This document shows positions 1 through 5,327 of a DNA stretch of 5,466 bases, piece after piece (the stretch's first letter is position 1; the number at the start of each line of letters is the position of its first letter). A program made the translations under genes and the position numbers. This stretch comes from Microcoleaceae cyanobacterium UBA11344. GTDB lineage: Bacteria; Cyanobacteriota; Cyanobacteriia; Cyanobacteriales; Microcoleaceae. The stretch is from contig DMYK01000271.1 in assembly GCA_003483675.1 (NCBI GenBank), positions 1 through 5,466 on the forward strand, read 5' to 3'. The notes under the pieces are model-generated. The model did not search any database and was not told the origin of the DNA. It saw only the letters and a list, made by a program, of their open reading frames with translations.

Positions 1-219
1 GTGGAAATTCTGGAACGGGTTGTCAGAGTCGGCGCGTTCAGCACGGCGGCGCGAGAGTTGGGGATGTCGGATATTACTTACAATCGTGGCTCTCTCCCCT
101 TATTTGATGGTTCGGTGTTTAATGCTGATGATCCGATCGGCTACCTCAACAATCTGAAAATTAAACGGGATTTCACGATGGCCGAAGTTATACTCGATTC
201 CGGCCGCAGAGCTGCTTAG
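1..219 (+). CDS. nrtC: C-terminal end of nitrate transporter ATPase NrtC (5' end outside window)
   Basis: This is the last 72 codons of a gene that enters from the left; the GTG at position 1 is only the window edge, not a start. The tail has the pattern seen at the C-terminus of NrtA/CmpA-type solute-binding proteins and of the NrtA-like domain fused to NrtC: a helical stretch (ARELG), then LFDGSVFNADDP and YLNNLKIKR (residues 33-55), followed by a short extension. In cyanobacteria NrtC is a fusion of an ABC ATPase and an NrtA-like regulatory domain of the nitrate/nitrite importer, and nrtD normally follows it, as here. I therefore prefer NrtC over NrtA. The bicarbonate homologue CmpC cannot be excluded from so short a tail. 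No ATPase motif is visible because that half lies upstream. The gap to nrtD is unusually long and filled with repeats. Confidence 0.6.
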   Translation: MEILERVVRVGAFSTAARELGMSDITYNRGSLPLFDGSVFNADDPIGYLNNLKIKRDFTMAEVILDSGRRAA

Positions 220-229
220 AACAGAGATT

Positions 230-337
230 TTGCACCATTTGTCATAAGCCTTTTACGGGCGGGCTCTCCTGCTCACCCCACAAGAAAACTCACTCTTTGT
301 GGAACAGGCATCTTTCCTGTTCTTGAGAATGGTGCAA
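230..337. repeat. Palindromic MITE-like element between nrtC and nrtD
   Basis: A perfect 10-bp inverted repeat, TTGCACCATT (230-239) and AATGGTGCAA (328-337), brackets a segment that holds two more nested stems: CCACAA (278-283) with TTGTGG (297-302), and GAACAGG (302-308) with CCTGTTC (316-322) around a 7-base loop. There is no coding capacity. From memory, similar GGTGCAA-ended units with GC-rich inner hairpins are dispersed in Oscillatoriales genomes, so I infer a non-autonomous repeat. I see no convincing target duplication. As RNA it would form a branched hairpin in the nrtC-nrtD transcript and could affect how much nrtD is made relative to nrtC. Confidence 0.6.
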
Positions 338-375
338 CCTATGAGTTAGAGCAGTTTTCAGTTGCATGAAAATAG

Positions 376-406
376 GGTAATTGCTAATTGTTAGTTGGTA
401 ATTACC
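376..406. repeat. Heptameric tandem repeat (STRR-like)
   Basis: Three consecutive 7-mers, TTGCTAA, TTGTTAG and TTGGTAA (381-401), are flanked by partial copies (GGTAA before, TTA after). The last part, GGTAATTACC (397-406), is a perfect palindrome. A related inverted copy, ACTAACAATT (480-489), pairs with AATTGTTAGT (385-394) and could form a stem just upstream of the nrtD start. Short tandemly repeated heptamers of this kind are typical of filamentous cyanobacterial intergenic DNA. The upstream TTG codon at 388 that would extend nrtD lies inside this repeat, which argues against it as a start. Confidence 0.6.
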
Positions 407-498
407 TCTTCCTTCCCGGCGTTACATCCGTTAAATCCATGGAGCGAATCCGTTGCCGAACTTCCTTAGCCAATAACTCACTAACAATTTCCCAACCC

Positions 499-1344
499 AT
501 GATTAACACCACTAAAAACCAGATCGACACCAAAAAGCAAAACAAGAAAGGAAAGGATCGCCGGAAACCTTTTTTGGTGATGGACAATGTTCACAAAGTA
601 TATCCAAACGGTTACAGAGCTTTAGAAAACGTCAACTTGACTGTAGCTGAGGGTGAGTTTATTACGCTCATTGGACACTCGGGTTGTGGTAAGTCAACTC
701 TGTTAAATATGGTGTCCGGTTTTAGCCATCCTAGCGAAGGTAGGGTGATGATTAACGGTCAGCAGATTACGAAGCCGGGCCCCGATCGCATGGTGGTGTT
801 TCAGGGTTATGCTTTGCTACCTTGGCGGACGGTGTTTGAAAATGTTTATATAGCTGTTAATGCTGTATTTCCCGATAAGTCGAAGGTGGAAAAAAATGCG
901 ATCGTCAATGAGCATTTGGCGATGGTGGGATTGACTGAAGCTGCTGAGAAAAGACCTCCGCAAATTTCGGGGGGGATGAAGCAGCGGGTTTCGATCGCCC
1001 GCGCTTTGGCAATTCGCCCGAAAGTGCTGATTTTAGACGAACCTTTTGGTGCTCTGGATGCAATTACTAAGGAGGAATTGCAAGAGGAGTTGCTGAAAAT
1101 CTGGAACGATCACCGCTGTACTGTGTTGATGATTACTCACGATATTGATGAGGCTTTGTTTTTGGCCGATCGCCTGGTGATGATGACTAATGGCCCATCG
1201 GCGACAATTGGCGAGGTTTTGGAGATTCCTTTTCCTCGCCCCCGCGATCGGGTTCAGATTATGGAAGACCCCGAATACTACAACCTGCGGAACTACGCTC
1301 TAGATTTCCTGTTCCACCGTTTCGCTCACGATGACGATGCTTAG
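499..1344 (+). CDS. nrtD: Nitrate/nitrite ABC transporter ATP-binding protein NrtD
   Basis: This 281-residue cytoplasmic ATPase of the Nrt/Ssu/Tau importer family hydrolyses ATP to drive nitrate/nitrite uptake with NrtB (permease), NrtA (binding protein) and NrtC. All nucleotide-binding motifs are intact: Walker A GHSGCGKST (59-67), Q-loop Q102 in VVFQGYALLPW, signature ISGGMKQR (156-163), Walker B LILDEPFGALD (177-187) and switch His214 in ITHD. The PGPDRMVVFQ segment and the C-terminal FHRFAHDDD tail fit NrtD, and no NrtA-like domain is fused, so this is NrtD rather than NrtC. The ATG at 499 is chosen because it gives the family's usual length and start of homology. An in-frame ATG at 439 and TTG at 388 would add residues encoded by repeat DNA. 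No clear Shine-Dalgarno precedes 499. CmpD of the bicarbonate system is the main alternative. Confidence 0.82.
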   Translation: MINTTKNQIDTKKQNKKGKDRRKPFLVMDNVHKVYPNGYRALENVNLTVAEGEFITLIGHSGCGKSTLLNMVSGFSHPSEGRVMINGQQITKPGPDRMVVFQGYALLPWRTVFENVYIAVNAVFPDKSKVEKNAIVNEHLAMVGLTEAAEKRPPQISGGMKQRVSIARALAIRPKVLILDEPFGALDAITKEELQEELLKIWNDHRCTVLMITHDIDEALFLADRLVMMTNGPSATIGEVLEIPFPRPRDRVQIMEDPEYYNLRNYALDFLFHRFAHDDDA

Positions 1345-1376
1345 TCGATCGGCTTAGCTGAAGCTTAACTGTTGGC

Positions 1377-1406
1377 GATCGGTTTTTCCGAAGGAACGGA
1401 TCTTTT
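1377..1406 (+). terminator. Weak candidate terminator just after nrtD
   Basis: GATC (1377-1380) and GATC (1399-1402) can pair around an inner TTCC-GAA-GGAA hairpin, followed by TTTTT (1402-1406). The stem has internal mismatches, so it is much weaker than the hairpin at 1474. It may be a first, leaky stop or no signal at all. Confidence 0.25.
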
Positions 1407-1473
1407 TATGAATTTGTTCGTCTAGCTTTCCAGAGACCCGATTACCTAGCTGTCGGTAAGCTGGTATGAACTG

Positions 1474-1510
1474 AGCCCACCTTCGATCGAGGGTGGGCTT
1501 CTTCTTCTTG
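1474..1510 (+). terminator. Rho-independent-type terminator of the nrt operon
   Basis: AGCCCACC (1474-1481) pairs with GGTGGGCT (1492-1499). The stem continues inward through T-G, T-A and C-G pairs to a GATC tetraloop, about 11 pairs in all, and is followed by the T-rich run TTCTTCTTCTTG. It lies 130 bases after nrtD and is the best candidate for the 3' end of the nrt transcript. The minus-strand side has no T tract, so it should act on the + strand only. Confidence 0.75.
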
Positions 1511-1549
1511 TTATAGTGCGAGTATACTACAATAAGTCAAGAGCCTGGT

Positions 1550-1663
1550 TTAATAATTTCTGATAACAGCAACAGATTCGCGATCGTCAAATACGGCATT
1601 TACAACGTCAACAATGAGTTGGGAGTCTTCACCATGAGCAATAGGAATTGTCACATATTCCTG
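1550..1663 (-). pseudogene. Unassigned C-terminal coding remnant
   Basis: On the minus strand, 37 codons lie open between a TAA at 1664-1666 and a TAA at 1550-1552, and they read like real protein: a β-strand-like VTIPIAHGEDS followed by a helix-like LIVDVVNAVFDDRESVAVI. There is no good start: the GTG at 1652-1654 has an AGGA only three bases away. I do not recognise the family. It could be the end of a gene whose front was lost with the neighbouring uma2 decay, or a chance open frame. Confidence 0.25.
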
Positions 1664-1899
1664 TTAAAGAGTTGCTGAATAATTTGTGAAGTAGAATACA
1701 CTTTTTATCTAATCTCCAGAGCCACGCCGGAACTCTTTAACAGCTTCAATCCTAGAAGCCATCAGCAGACAGCGAGACAACAAATTAATGTCTAAATCTG
1801 GCAAGATTTCGCTTCATGCACTTTTTTCATAACCGTGCGATCGCAAGTGATCAAGGGCAAATAATCCGTCTTCCCAAAACCCAACTTCGGGTACTTGCT

Positions 1900-1967
1900 T
1901 GTCATGCTGAGTGGAACGTAGTCAAGCGTTGCATCGGGCGAGATTCTTCACTGCATTCAGAATGACA
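1900..1967. repeat. Palindromic dispersed repeat element with TGTCAT ends
   Basis: The element opens with TGTCATGCTGAGTG (1900-1913) and closes with the imperfect inverse CATTCAGAATGACA (1954-1967), with two mismatches between the arms. The inside carries the GGGCGAGATTCTTCACTG motif. From memory, elements of the form TGTCATnCTGA...GAGATTCTTC...TCAGAATGACA are dispersed in many cyanobacterial and other bacterial genomes. It sits exactly where the middle of uma2 should be: recognisable uma2 codons stop at about 1897-1900. Confidence 0.65.
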
Positions 1968-2073
1968 GCTAATCATTCAGAATGACAGCTAATCATTCAG
2001 AATGACAGCTAATCCAGCAGAATGACAGCTAATCCAGCAGAATGACAGCTAATCCAGCAGAATGACAGCTAAT
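1954..2073. repeat. Six-copy 20-bp tandem array (three type A, three type B)
   Basis: The core AATGACAGCTAATC recurs at exact 20-base spacing (1961, 1981, 2001, 2021, 2041, 2061). The variable part is CATTCAG in units starting at 1954, 1974 and 1994, and CCAGCAG in units starting at 2014, 2034 and 2054. Apart from that switch, the copies are identical, which suggests recent expansion. The first unit overlaps the right end of the palindromic element, so the array looks like a slippage or recombination product of that end plus CTAAT. Twenty is not a multiple of three, so each unit shifts the reading frame of the uma2 remnant. Confidence 0.9.
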
Positions 2074-2226
2074 CAAGAGGACTTGATATCGTGACGAATG
2101 CGAAACTGCCAAGATTTCTACCTCGTCAGAAAACCCCTGCTCGATTAGCTTGAATTGTTGCCAATCAATCCCGGAGTGAATTAGTCGCTGATCTTTTGGT
2201 TTGTCTAATGTTGCTGACATGGCGTG

Positions 2227-2235
2227 ACCTCCTTT
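2227..2235 (-). promoter_or_regulatory. Near-perfect ribosome binding site of the uma2 remnant
   Basis: On the minus strand AAAGGAGGT lies six bases before the ATG at 2218-2220. This fixes the start of the uma2 remnant and rejects the longer in-frame reading that would run back into the kinase gene. The intact signal means the short N-terminal fragment may still be translated. Confidence 0.8.
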
Positions 2236-2245
2236 AACTAATATA

Positions 2246-4717
2246 TTATCCTGGAAATGTGGCAACCGAAACCCGATCGCGCCCTGAGTTTTTCGCGCTG
2301 TAGAGACACTCGTCAGCGATCGCAATTAGCGTATCAGGATGCGCCATCGGCGACGGAATGCAGCAAGCTACCCCCAGACTCAGCGTGACATATTCACTGA
2401 CAGCAGACTTAGCGTGAATTATCTGCAAACCCTGCACTTCGGCGCGGATCAATTCAGCAATAGAAGCCGCACCTTGAAGCTCCGTATTTGGCAAAACAAC
2501 CACAAATTCCTCGCCCCCGTAACGCGCCACTAAATCAGCGGGACGCTTCAACGATCTCCGTAAAACACTAGCCACTTGCCGCAAACATTCATCCCCGGCT
2601 TGGTGTCCGTAGGTGTCGTTGTAAAGTTTGAAATAATCAATATCGCACATAATCAAAGACAGTGGCGCTTCTTCCCTCGCCAAACGCCGCCATTCAGTAT
2701 CGAGATATTCATTAAAACACCGACGATTTTTTACCCCTGTTAAATCGTCATAGGTTGCTAAATACTGTAAGGCTTGATTTACGGTTTCTAATTGCTGTTT
2801 TTGTTCCTGTAACTGATGGTTGAGTAGCGCCAATTGCTGTTCGGCTGCGTGCGATCGCAATAAATTTCTCACCCTCGCCAGCAGTTCCCTCTCGTCAAAG
2901 GGCTTAGAAATATAATCGTCAGCACCAGCATCCAAACCTTCAATTCGAGATTCCATGCTCGATCGCGCTGTCAAAAAGATGACTGGAGTCAAGCTCAATT
3001 CCGCTGTCTTCCGAATTTCCTTGAGCAAATCCATCCCGTTTTTTCGGGGCATGATTTGGTCGCTCAAAATCAAATTTGGTAGCAATTTTTGGGCTTTTTC
3101 CAAGCCTTCAATACCGTCACCAGCCACAGCTACTCTGTAGTAGGGCTTCAGTAAAGTTTGCAGATAAGTTAGTAAAAAATTGTTATCTTCTACTACGAGT
3201 AGCAGCGGTAACTCTTCCCGATCAATTGCTAAATTTTCCTCAGTTGTTTTCGCTTCTGATTCTGGCATCCCAAAGTCGCTAACCAACCCGTCGGGTCGCG
3301 AAAGTTCTAACTCACTCATAGTATCGCCGATCGTAGCTACTACCTTGACTTGAGCTCCAAGTGCTTCGATCGCACTTTTCGGAAATTCCCCGCTCTCGGC
3401 GCTGCTGTCAACCACCAGCACCTGCTTCCCCGCGAGGGGTTGAGCAACAGATTCGGGTTTCTCGATTGGGCTTTCCGCAATGCGGCGATCGATCGAAAAT
3501 TGACTGTTCGCGATCGGTAGCTGCACCACAAACGTAGACCCCTCACCGATTCCGGGACTCATCGCCGAAATAGTTCCCCCGTGAAGTTCCACCAACTGAC
3601 GTACAATTGAGAGTCCCAGGCCGAGGCGGTGCTGTTCCTTGGTATTCCAGGAATCTGCGGGGCGGAAGTAGTCAAAGATGTGAGGCAGAAATTTCGCGTC
3701 GATCCCGTAACCGCTGTCGCTAACCCGAATCAGAACGGATGAAGGAGTAGATTCGATCGCTATTTTAACGATCCCCGCCACCGATGCCGGGGTGAATTTG
3801 ATAGCGTTAGAAAGCAGGTTCCAGACTACTTGATGCAAGTGTTCAGCATCTCCCAAAATGTAGCTGACTGCGGAGTCAAAAGATGTTTCGATGCGAATGT
3901 TTTTGGCATCTGCCGCAGGACGGAGAATGTCGATCGCGGATTCTATGACTGATGGGAGGTGAACTCGACCGATGTTGAGGCGCACTTGTCCACGCAACAG
4001 CCGCGAAAGATCGAGGAGATTGTCTATTTGCTGGTTCAGCAAATTGGCGTTGCGCTCGATGATTTCCAAAGCACGGTTGGTAATGGCTTCGTTTAGTTTC
4101 CGCGATCGCACTAGCTGCACCCAACCCAAAATGGCGCTGAGGGGCGATCGTAGTTCGTGGGATGCTATTGCTAGAAATTCGTCTTTGGCGCGGTTGACTT
4201 CAGCTAGTGCTGCTGCGACGGCTTTGTGCTGTGTGATGTCGAATCCGATCGCTAAATATTGCTCTGGCTTTCCTTTAAAATCCAGGAATGGAACTATCAC
4301 CCCCTGTACCCAATAATCAGTGCCATCTTTAGCTTGATTTTTAATTTCTCCTTCCCAAACTTCACCATTAGTCAATATCGACCGCAGTATGTTATCAAAG
4401 AGTATGATTAATTCTGAAGATTTATATTCCGAATGGAGGACGCCAAAGTGGCAGCCGAGTAGTTCGGCTCGCGCATATTTAGAAATCGAGCAAACTCGAT
4501 CGCTGACGTAATTGATAATTCCTTTGCTGTCTGTCCTCACCGCCAGTGCCGATCGGTCGATCGCGATGCGGAAATCTAAACATTCTTGAAGCGACTTGTC
4601 TAATTTTTTTTTGCTCAGTATGTTGTCGAAGAGGTTGCTGGGATGATCGACCGGAATCGGGCGATCGCGATCGGCTTTACCCTTAGATGTTGTCAAAGAG
4701 GGTTGTTCAATTTCCAT
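2246..4717 (-). CDS. Hybrid PAS-histidine kinase-receiver-receiver-GGDEF diguanylate cyclase
   Basis: This is an 823-residue soluble signalling protein with no membrane segment. In order: a polar N-terminus; a PAS/PAC domain (about 45-165, ending IGFDITQH); a HisKA helix pair with phospho-acceptor His187 in SHELRSPL; a HATPase with N box NLLSNAIKF (300-308), G1 DSGYGID (334-340) and G2 GLGLS (366-370); a shortened receiver (about 430-490) with D481 in VSDFGMP; a complete receiver (505-620) with D511, phospho-acceptor D553 in LSDQIMP, T583 and K605; a Gln/Leu-rich coiled coil (about 622-652); and a GGDEF domain (652-823) with the GGEEF active site (734-738), metal Asp692 in CDIDYFK and an I-site RPAD (725-728) five residues upstream. 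It should couple kinase phosphorelay to c-di-GMP synthesis with product inhibition. The signal sensed is unknown. The ATG at 4717 is chosen because AGGGGAG lies 11 bases upstream; a TTG at 4858 would add 47 unlike residues. Confidence 0.9.
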   Translation of the reverse strand: MEIEQPSLTTSKGKADRDRPIPVDHPSNLFDNILSKKKLDKSLQECLDFRIAIDRSALAVRTDSKGIINYVSDRVCSISKYARAELLGCHFGVLHSEYKSSELIILFDNILRSILTNGEVWEGEIKNQAKDGTDYWVQGVIVPFLDFKGKPEQYLAIGFDITQHKAVAAALAEVNRAKDEFLAIASHELRSPLSAILGWVQLVRSRKLNEAITNRALEIIERNANLLNQQIDNLLDLSRLLRGQVRLNIGRVHLPSVIESAIDILRPAADAKNIRIETSFDSAVSYILGDAEHLHQVVWNLLSNAIKFTPASVAGIVKIAIESTPSSVLIRVSDSGYGIDAKFLPHIFDYFRPADSWNTKEQHRLGLGLSIVRQLVELHGGTISAMSPGIGEGSTFVVQLPIANSQFSIDRRIAESPIEKPESVAQPLAGKQVLVVDSSAESGEFPKSAIEALGAQVKVVATIGDTMSELELSRPDGLVSDFGMPESEAKTTEENLAIDREELPLLLVVEDNNFLLTYLQTLLKPYYRVAVAGDGIEGLEKAQKLLPNLILSDQIMPRKNGMDLLKEIRKTAELSLTPVIFLTARSSMESRIEGLDAGADDYISKPFDERELLARVRNLLRSHAAEQQLALLNHQLQEQKQQLETVNQALQYLATYDDLTGVKNRRCFNEYLDTEWRRLAREEAPLSLIMCDIDYFKLYNDTYGHQAGDECLRQVASVLRRSLKRPADLVARYGGEEFVVVLPNTELQGAASIAELIRAEVQGLQIIHAKSAVSEYVTLSLGVACCIPSPMAHPDTLIAIADECLYSAKNSGRDRVSVATFPG

Positions 4718-4728
4718 AGTTTGTTTTT

Positions 4729-4756
4729 CTCCCCTGGTAACGGCAATGCCGATGCC
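4729..4756 (-). promoter_or_regulatory. Hairpin repeat abutting the kinase Shine-Dalgarno
   Basis: On the minus strand the Shine-Dalgarno AGGGGAG (4729-4735) is directly preceded by an inverted repeat (4736-4756). Its core CGGCATTGCCG (4741-4751) is a perfect 5-bp stem with one central base, and outer pairs extend it to about 9-10 with one mismatch. The sequence GTAGGGGCATCGGCATTGCC resembles GTAGGGGCA-type dispersed repeats of cyanobacteria (from memory). In the mRNA the hairpin would end exactly at the ribosome site, so it could modulate translation; that is inference. Confidence 0.45.
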
Positions 4757-4964
4757 CCTACGCACCTGATCTACAAAGCATCCATATCCATTATCTCTAT
4801 TTTTTAAGTTGTACCAGCGGCTGCAATATTTTTTACCTCTTCGTTTAAATCTGGACAAGGCATCAGGCAGTCCCAGTAAGCGAGCTACATCAAACCTTAC
4901 TGGCAGTTGGATAGGATTTCATCAATCTAAGGACTGATTTTCTCAGCTCGCCTCTGTCTGCCGA

Positions 4965-4999
4965 TTTGAGAATTGAGATTTGAGAATTGAGATTAGAGA
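4965..4999. repeat. Five-copy heptamer tandem array
   Basis: TTTGAGA, ATTGAGA, TTTGAGA, ATTGAGA and TTAGAGA follow one another without gaps, so the period is 7 with an overlying period of 14. This is an STRR-type repeat, the same class but a different sequence from the heptamers before nrtD. No function is visible. Confidence 0.8.
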
Positions 5000-5019
5000 A
5001 ATCCTCCCGTCAGTCAGTC

Positions 5020-5125
5020 TGCGAAGAGTATGTTATCAAAGAGTTTAGCACCTCTGGGTTATGTAATTTTTATCTGAGACCACGATGCTGTGAGATATGA
5101 TCAAAGAGTTTTGTGCCTCCCAGTT
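5020..5125. repeat. Pair of degenerate ~40-bp direct repeats
   Basis: Segments 5020-5060 and 5086-5125 share the order TGC, GAG, TAT, ATCAAAGAGTTT, GCCTC/CACCTC and a CAGTTAT/GGGTTAT end. Each is about 40 bases and the starts are 66 bases apart. The first also contains AGTATGTTATCAAAGAGT, which is found exactly again inside the kinase gene (4386-4403). They may be decayed copies of one unit; the origin is unclear. Confidence 0.45.
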
Positions 5126-5140
5126 ATTTAGAGCGGATTT

Positions 5141-5165
5141 GCATTATCAATGAAGCTGATAATGC
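5141..5165. repeat. Perfect 9-bp inverted repeat with 7-base loop
   Basis: GCATTATCA (5141-5149) and TGATAATGC (5157-5165) are exact inverses around ATGAAGC. Neither side has a T tract, so it is not a simple terminator. It could be an operator for a dimeric regulator or a structural part of the nearby insertion sequence; nothing in the sequence decides between these. Confidence 0.55.
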
Positions 5166-5327
5166 GCAAGATCGATCGACTGTTTCAGCCCAGCGCAGTA
5201 ACAAAACTGAACACATTCTGAGTTTGCTGTTAGTGTAAAGTAATCAATTTCTTGTAATTTCCCGGAAGATAATGGCAATTGTCCTATTATAGATAGACAA
5301 CCGATTACCCATCTAACATAGTAAAAT

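Larger units (their letters stand above)
1345..1708. other. Gene-poor stretch between nrtD and the uma2 remnant
   Basis: These 364 bases hold no intact gene. They contain a weak hairpin (1377-1402), the strong operon terminator (1474-1510), and the unassigned 37-codon remnant on the minus strand (1550-1663). The motif CGATCGG followed by TT-rich DNA occurs twice (near 1345 and 1375). The remainder looks like decayed DNA. Confidence 0.5.
1709..2220 (-). pseudogene. Broken Uma2-family (DUF820, PD-(D/E)XK nuclease-like) gene
   Basis: Two pieces of one Uma2-type protein lie in order on the minus strand. The N-terminal piece starts at the ATG at 2218-2220 and reads MSATLDKPKDQRL, then SGIDWQQFKLIEQGFSD and EVEILAVS; compared with the usual pattern about 11 codons seem missing after GFSD. 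The C-terminal piece (about 1900 down to 1709) reads QVPEVGFWEDGLFALDHL, then HGYEKSA, a TGA stop (1814-1816, where Arg or a similar residue is usual), then SEILPDLDINLLSRCLL and EAVKEFRRGSGD before TAG. The central half of the family, which carries the acidic and Lys nuclease residues, is absent and replaced by a palindromic element and a 20-bp tandem array. Translation from the ATG ends at codon 63 inside the array (TAG 2029-2031). Function is therefore lost. It lies 25 bases downstream of the kinase gene on the same strand. Confidence 0.82.
4718..5327. other. Divergent intergenic region between the kinase gene and the IS607 transposase
   Basis: These 610 bases contain no gene I can support. 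From left to right they hold the hairpin at the kinase ribosome site, an unremarkable stretch (4757-4964), the heptamer array (4965-4999), two degenerate direct repeats (5020-5125), a perfect 9-bp inverted repeat (5141-5165), and AT-rich DNA leading to the transposase start. TATTAT (5285-5290) could be a -10 box, but no matching -35 is evident. The left end of the insertion sequence must lie somewhere before 5328. IS607 ends lack terminal inverted repeats, so I cannot place it. Confidence 0.5.

Noticed and set aside
1..75. LysR-like helix-turn-helix at the window start (FSTAARELG)
   Set aside because: The words resemble a LysR N-terminus, but the following FDGSVFNADDP...YLNNLKIKR is a transporter binding-domain tail and the next gene is nrtD.
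388..498. Longer nrtD from TTG 388 or ATG 439
   Set aside because: The extra residues are encoded by heptamer repeat and leader DNA, have no family similarity and no ribosome site.
220..498. NtcA-type operator (GTA-N8-TAC) ahead of nrtD
   Set aside because: I found no match in this gap; any NtcA site would be upstream of the operon, outside the window.
402..587. 61-codon hydrophobic minus-strand frame
   Set aside because: Antisense to the nrtD leader and start; the hydrophobic stretch is the complement of Lys/Asn-rich codons.
1954..2073. CRISPR array
   Set aside because: Units are contiguous 20-mers with no unique spacers and no cas genes; it is a plain tandem repeat.
2029..2325. 98-codon minus-strand gene overlapping the kinase end
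   Set aside because: The front part is the kinase 3' end in another frame; the real start is the ATG at 2218-2220 with its strong ribosome site, and the tail is the tandem array.
2339..4316. Several 60-115 codon open frames on both strands within 2339-4316
   Set aside because: They lie inside the kinase gene in other frames, have odd composition (runs of Ser/Arg) and no ribosome sites.
4718..4858. Kinase start extended to TTG 4858
   Set aside because: The 47 added residues cross the hairpin repeat and do not resemble kinase N-termini; ATG 4717 has a Shine-Dalgarno.
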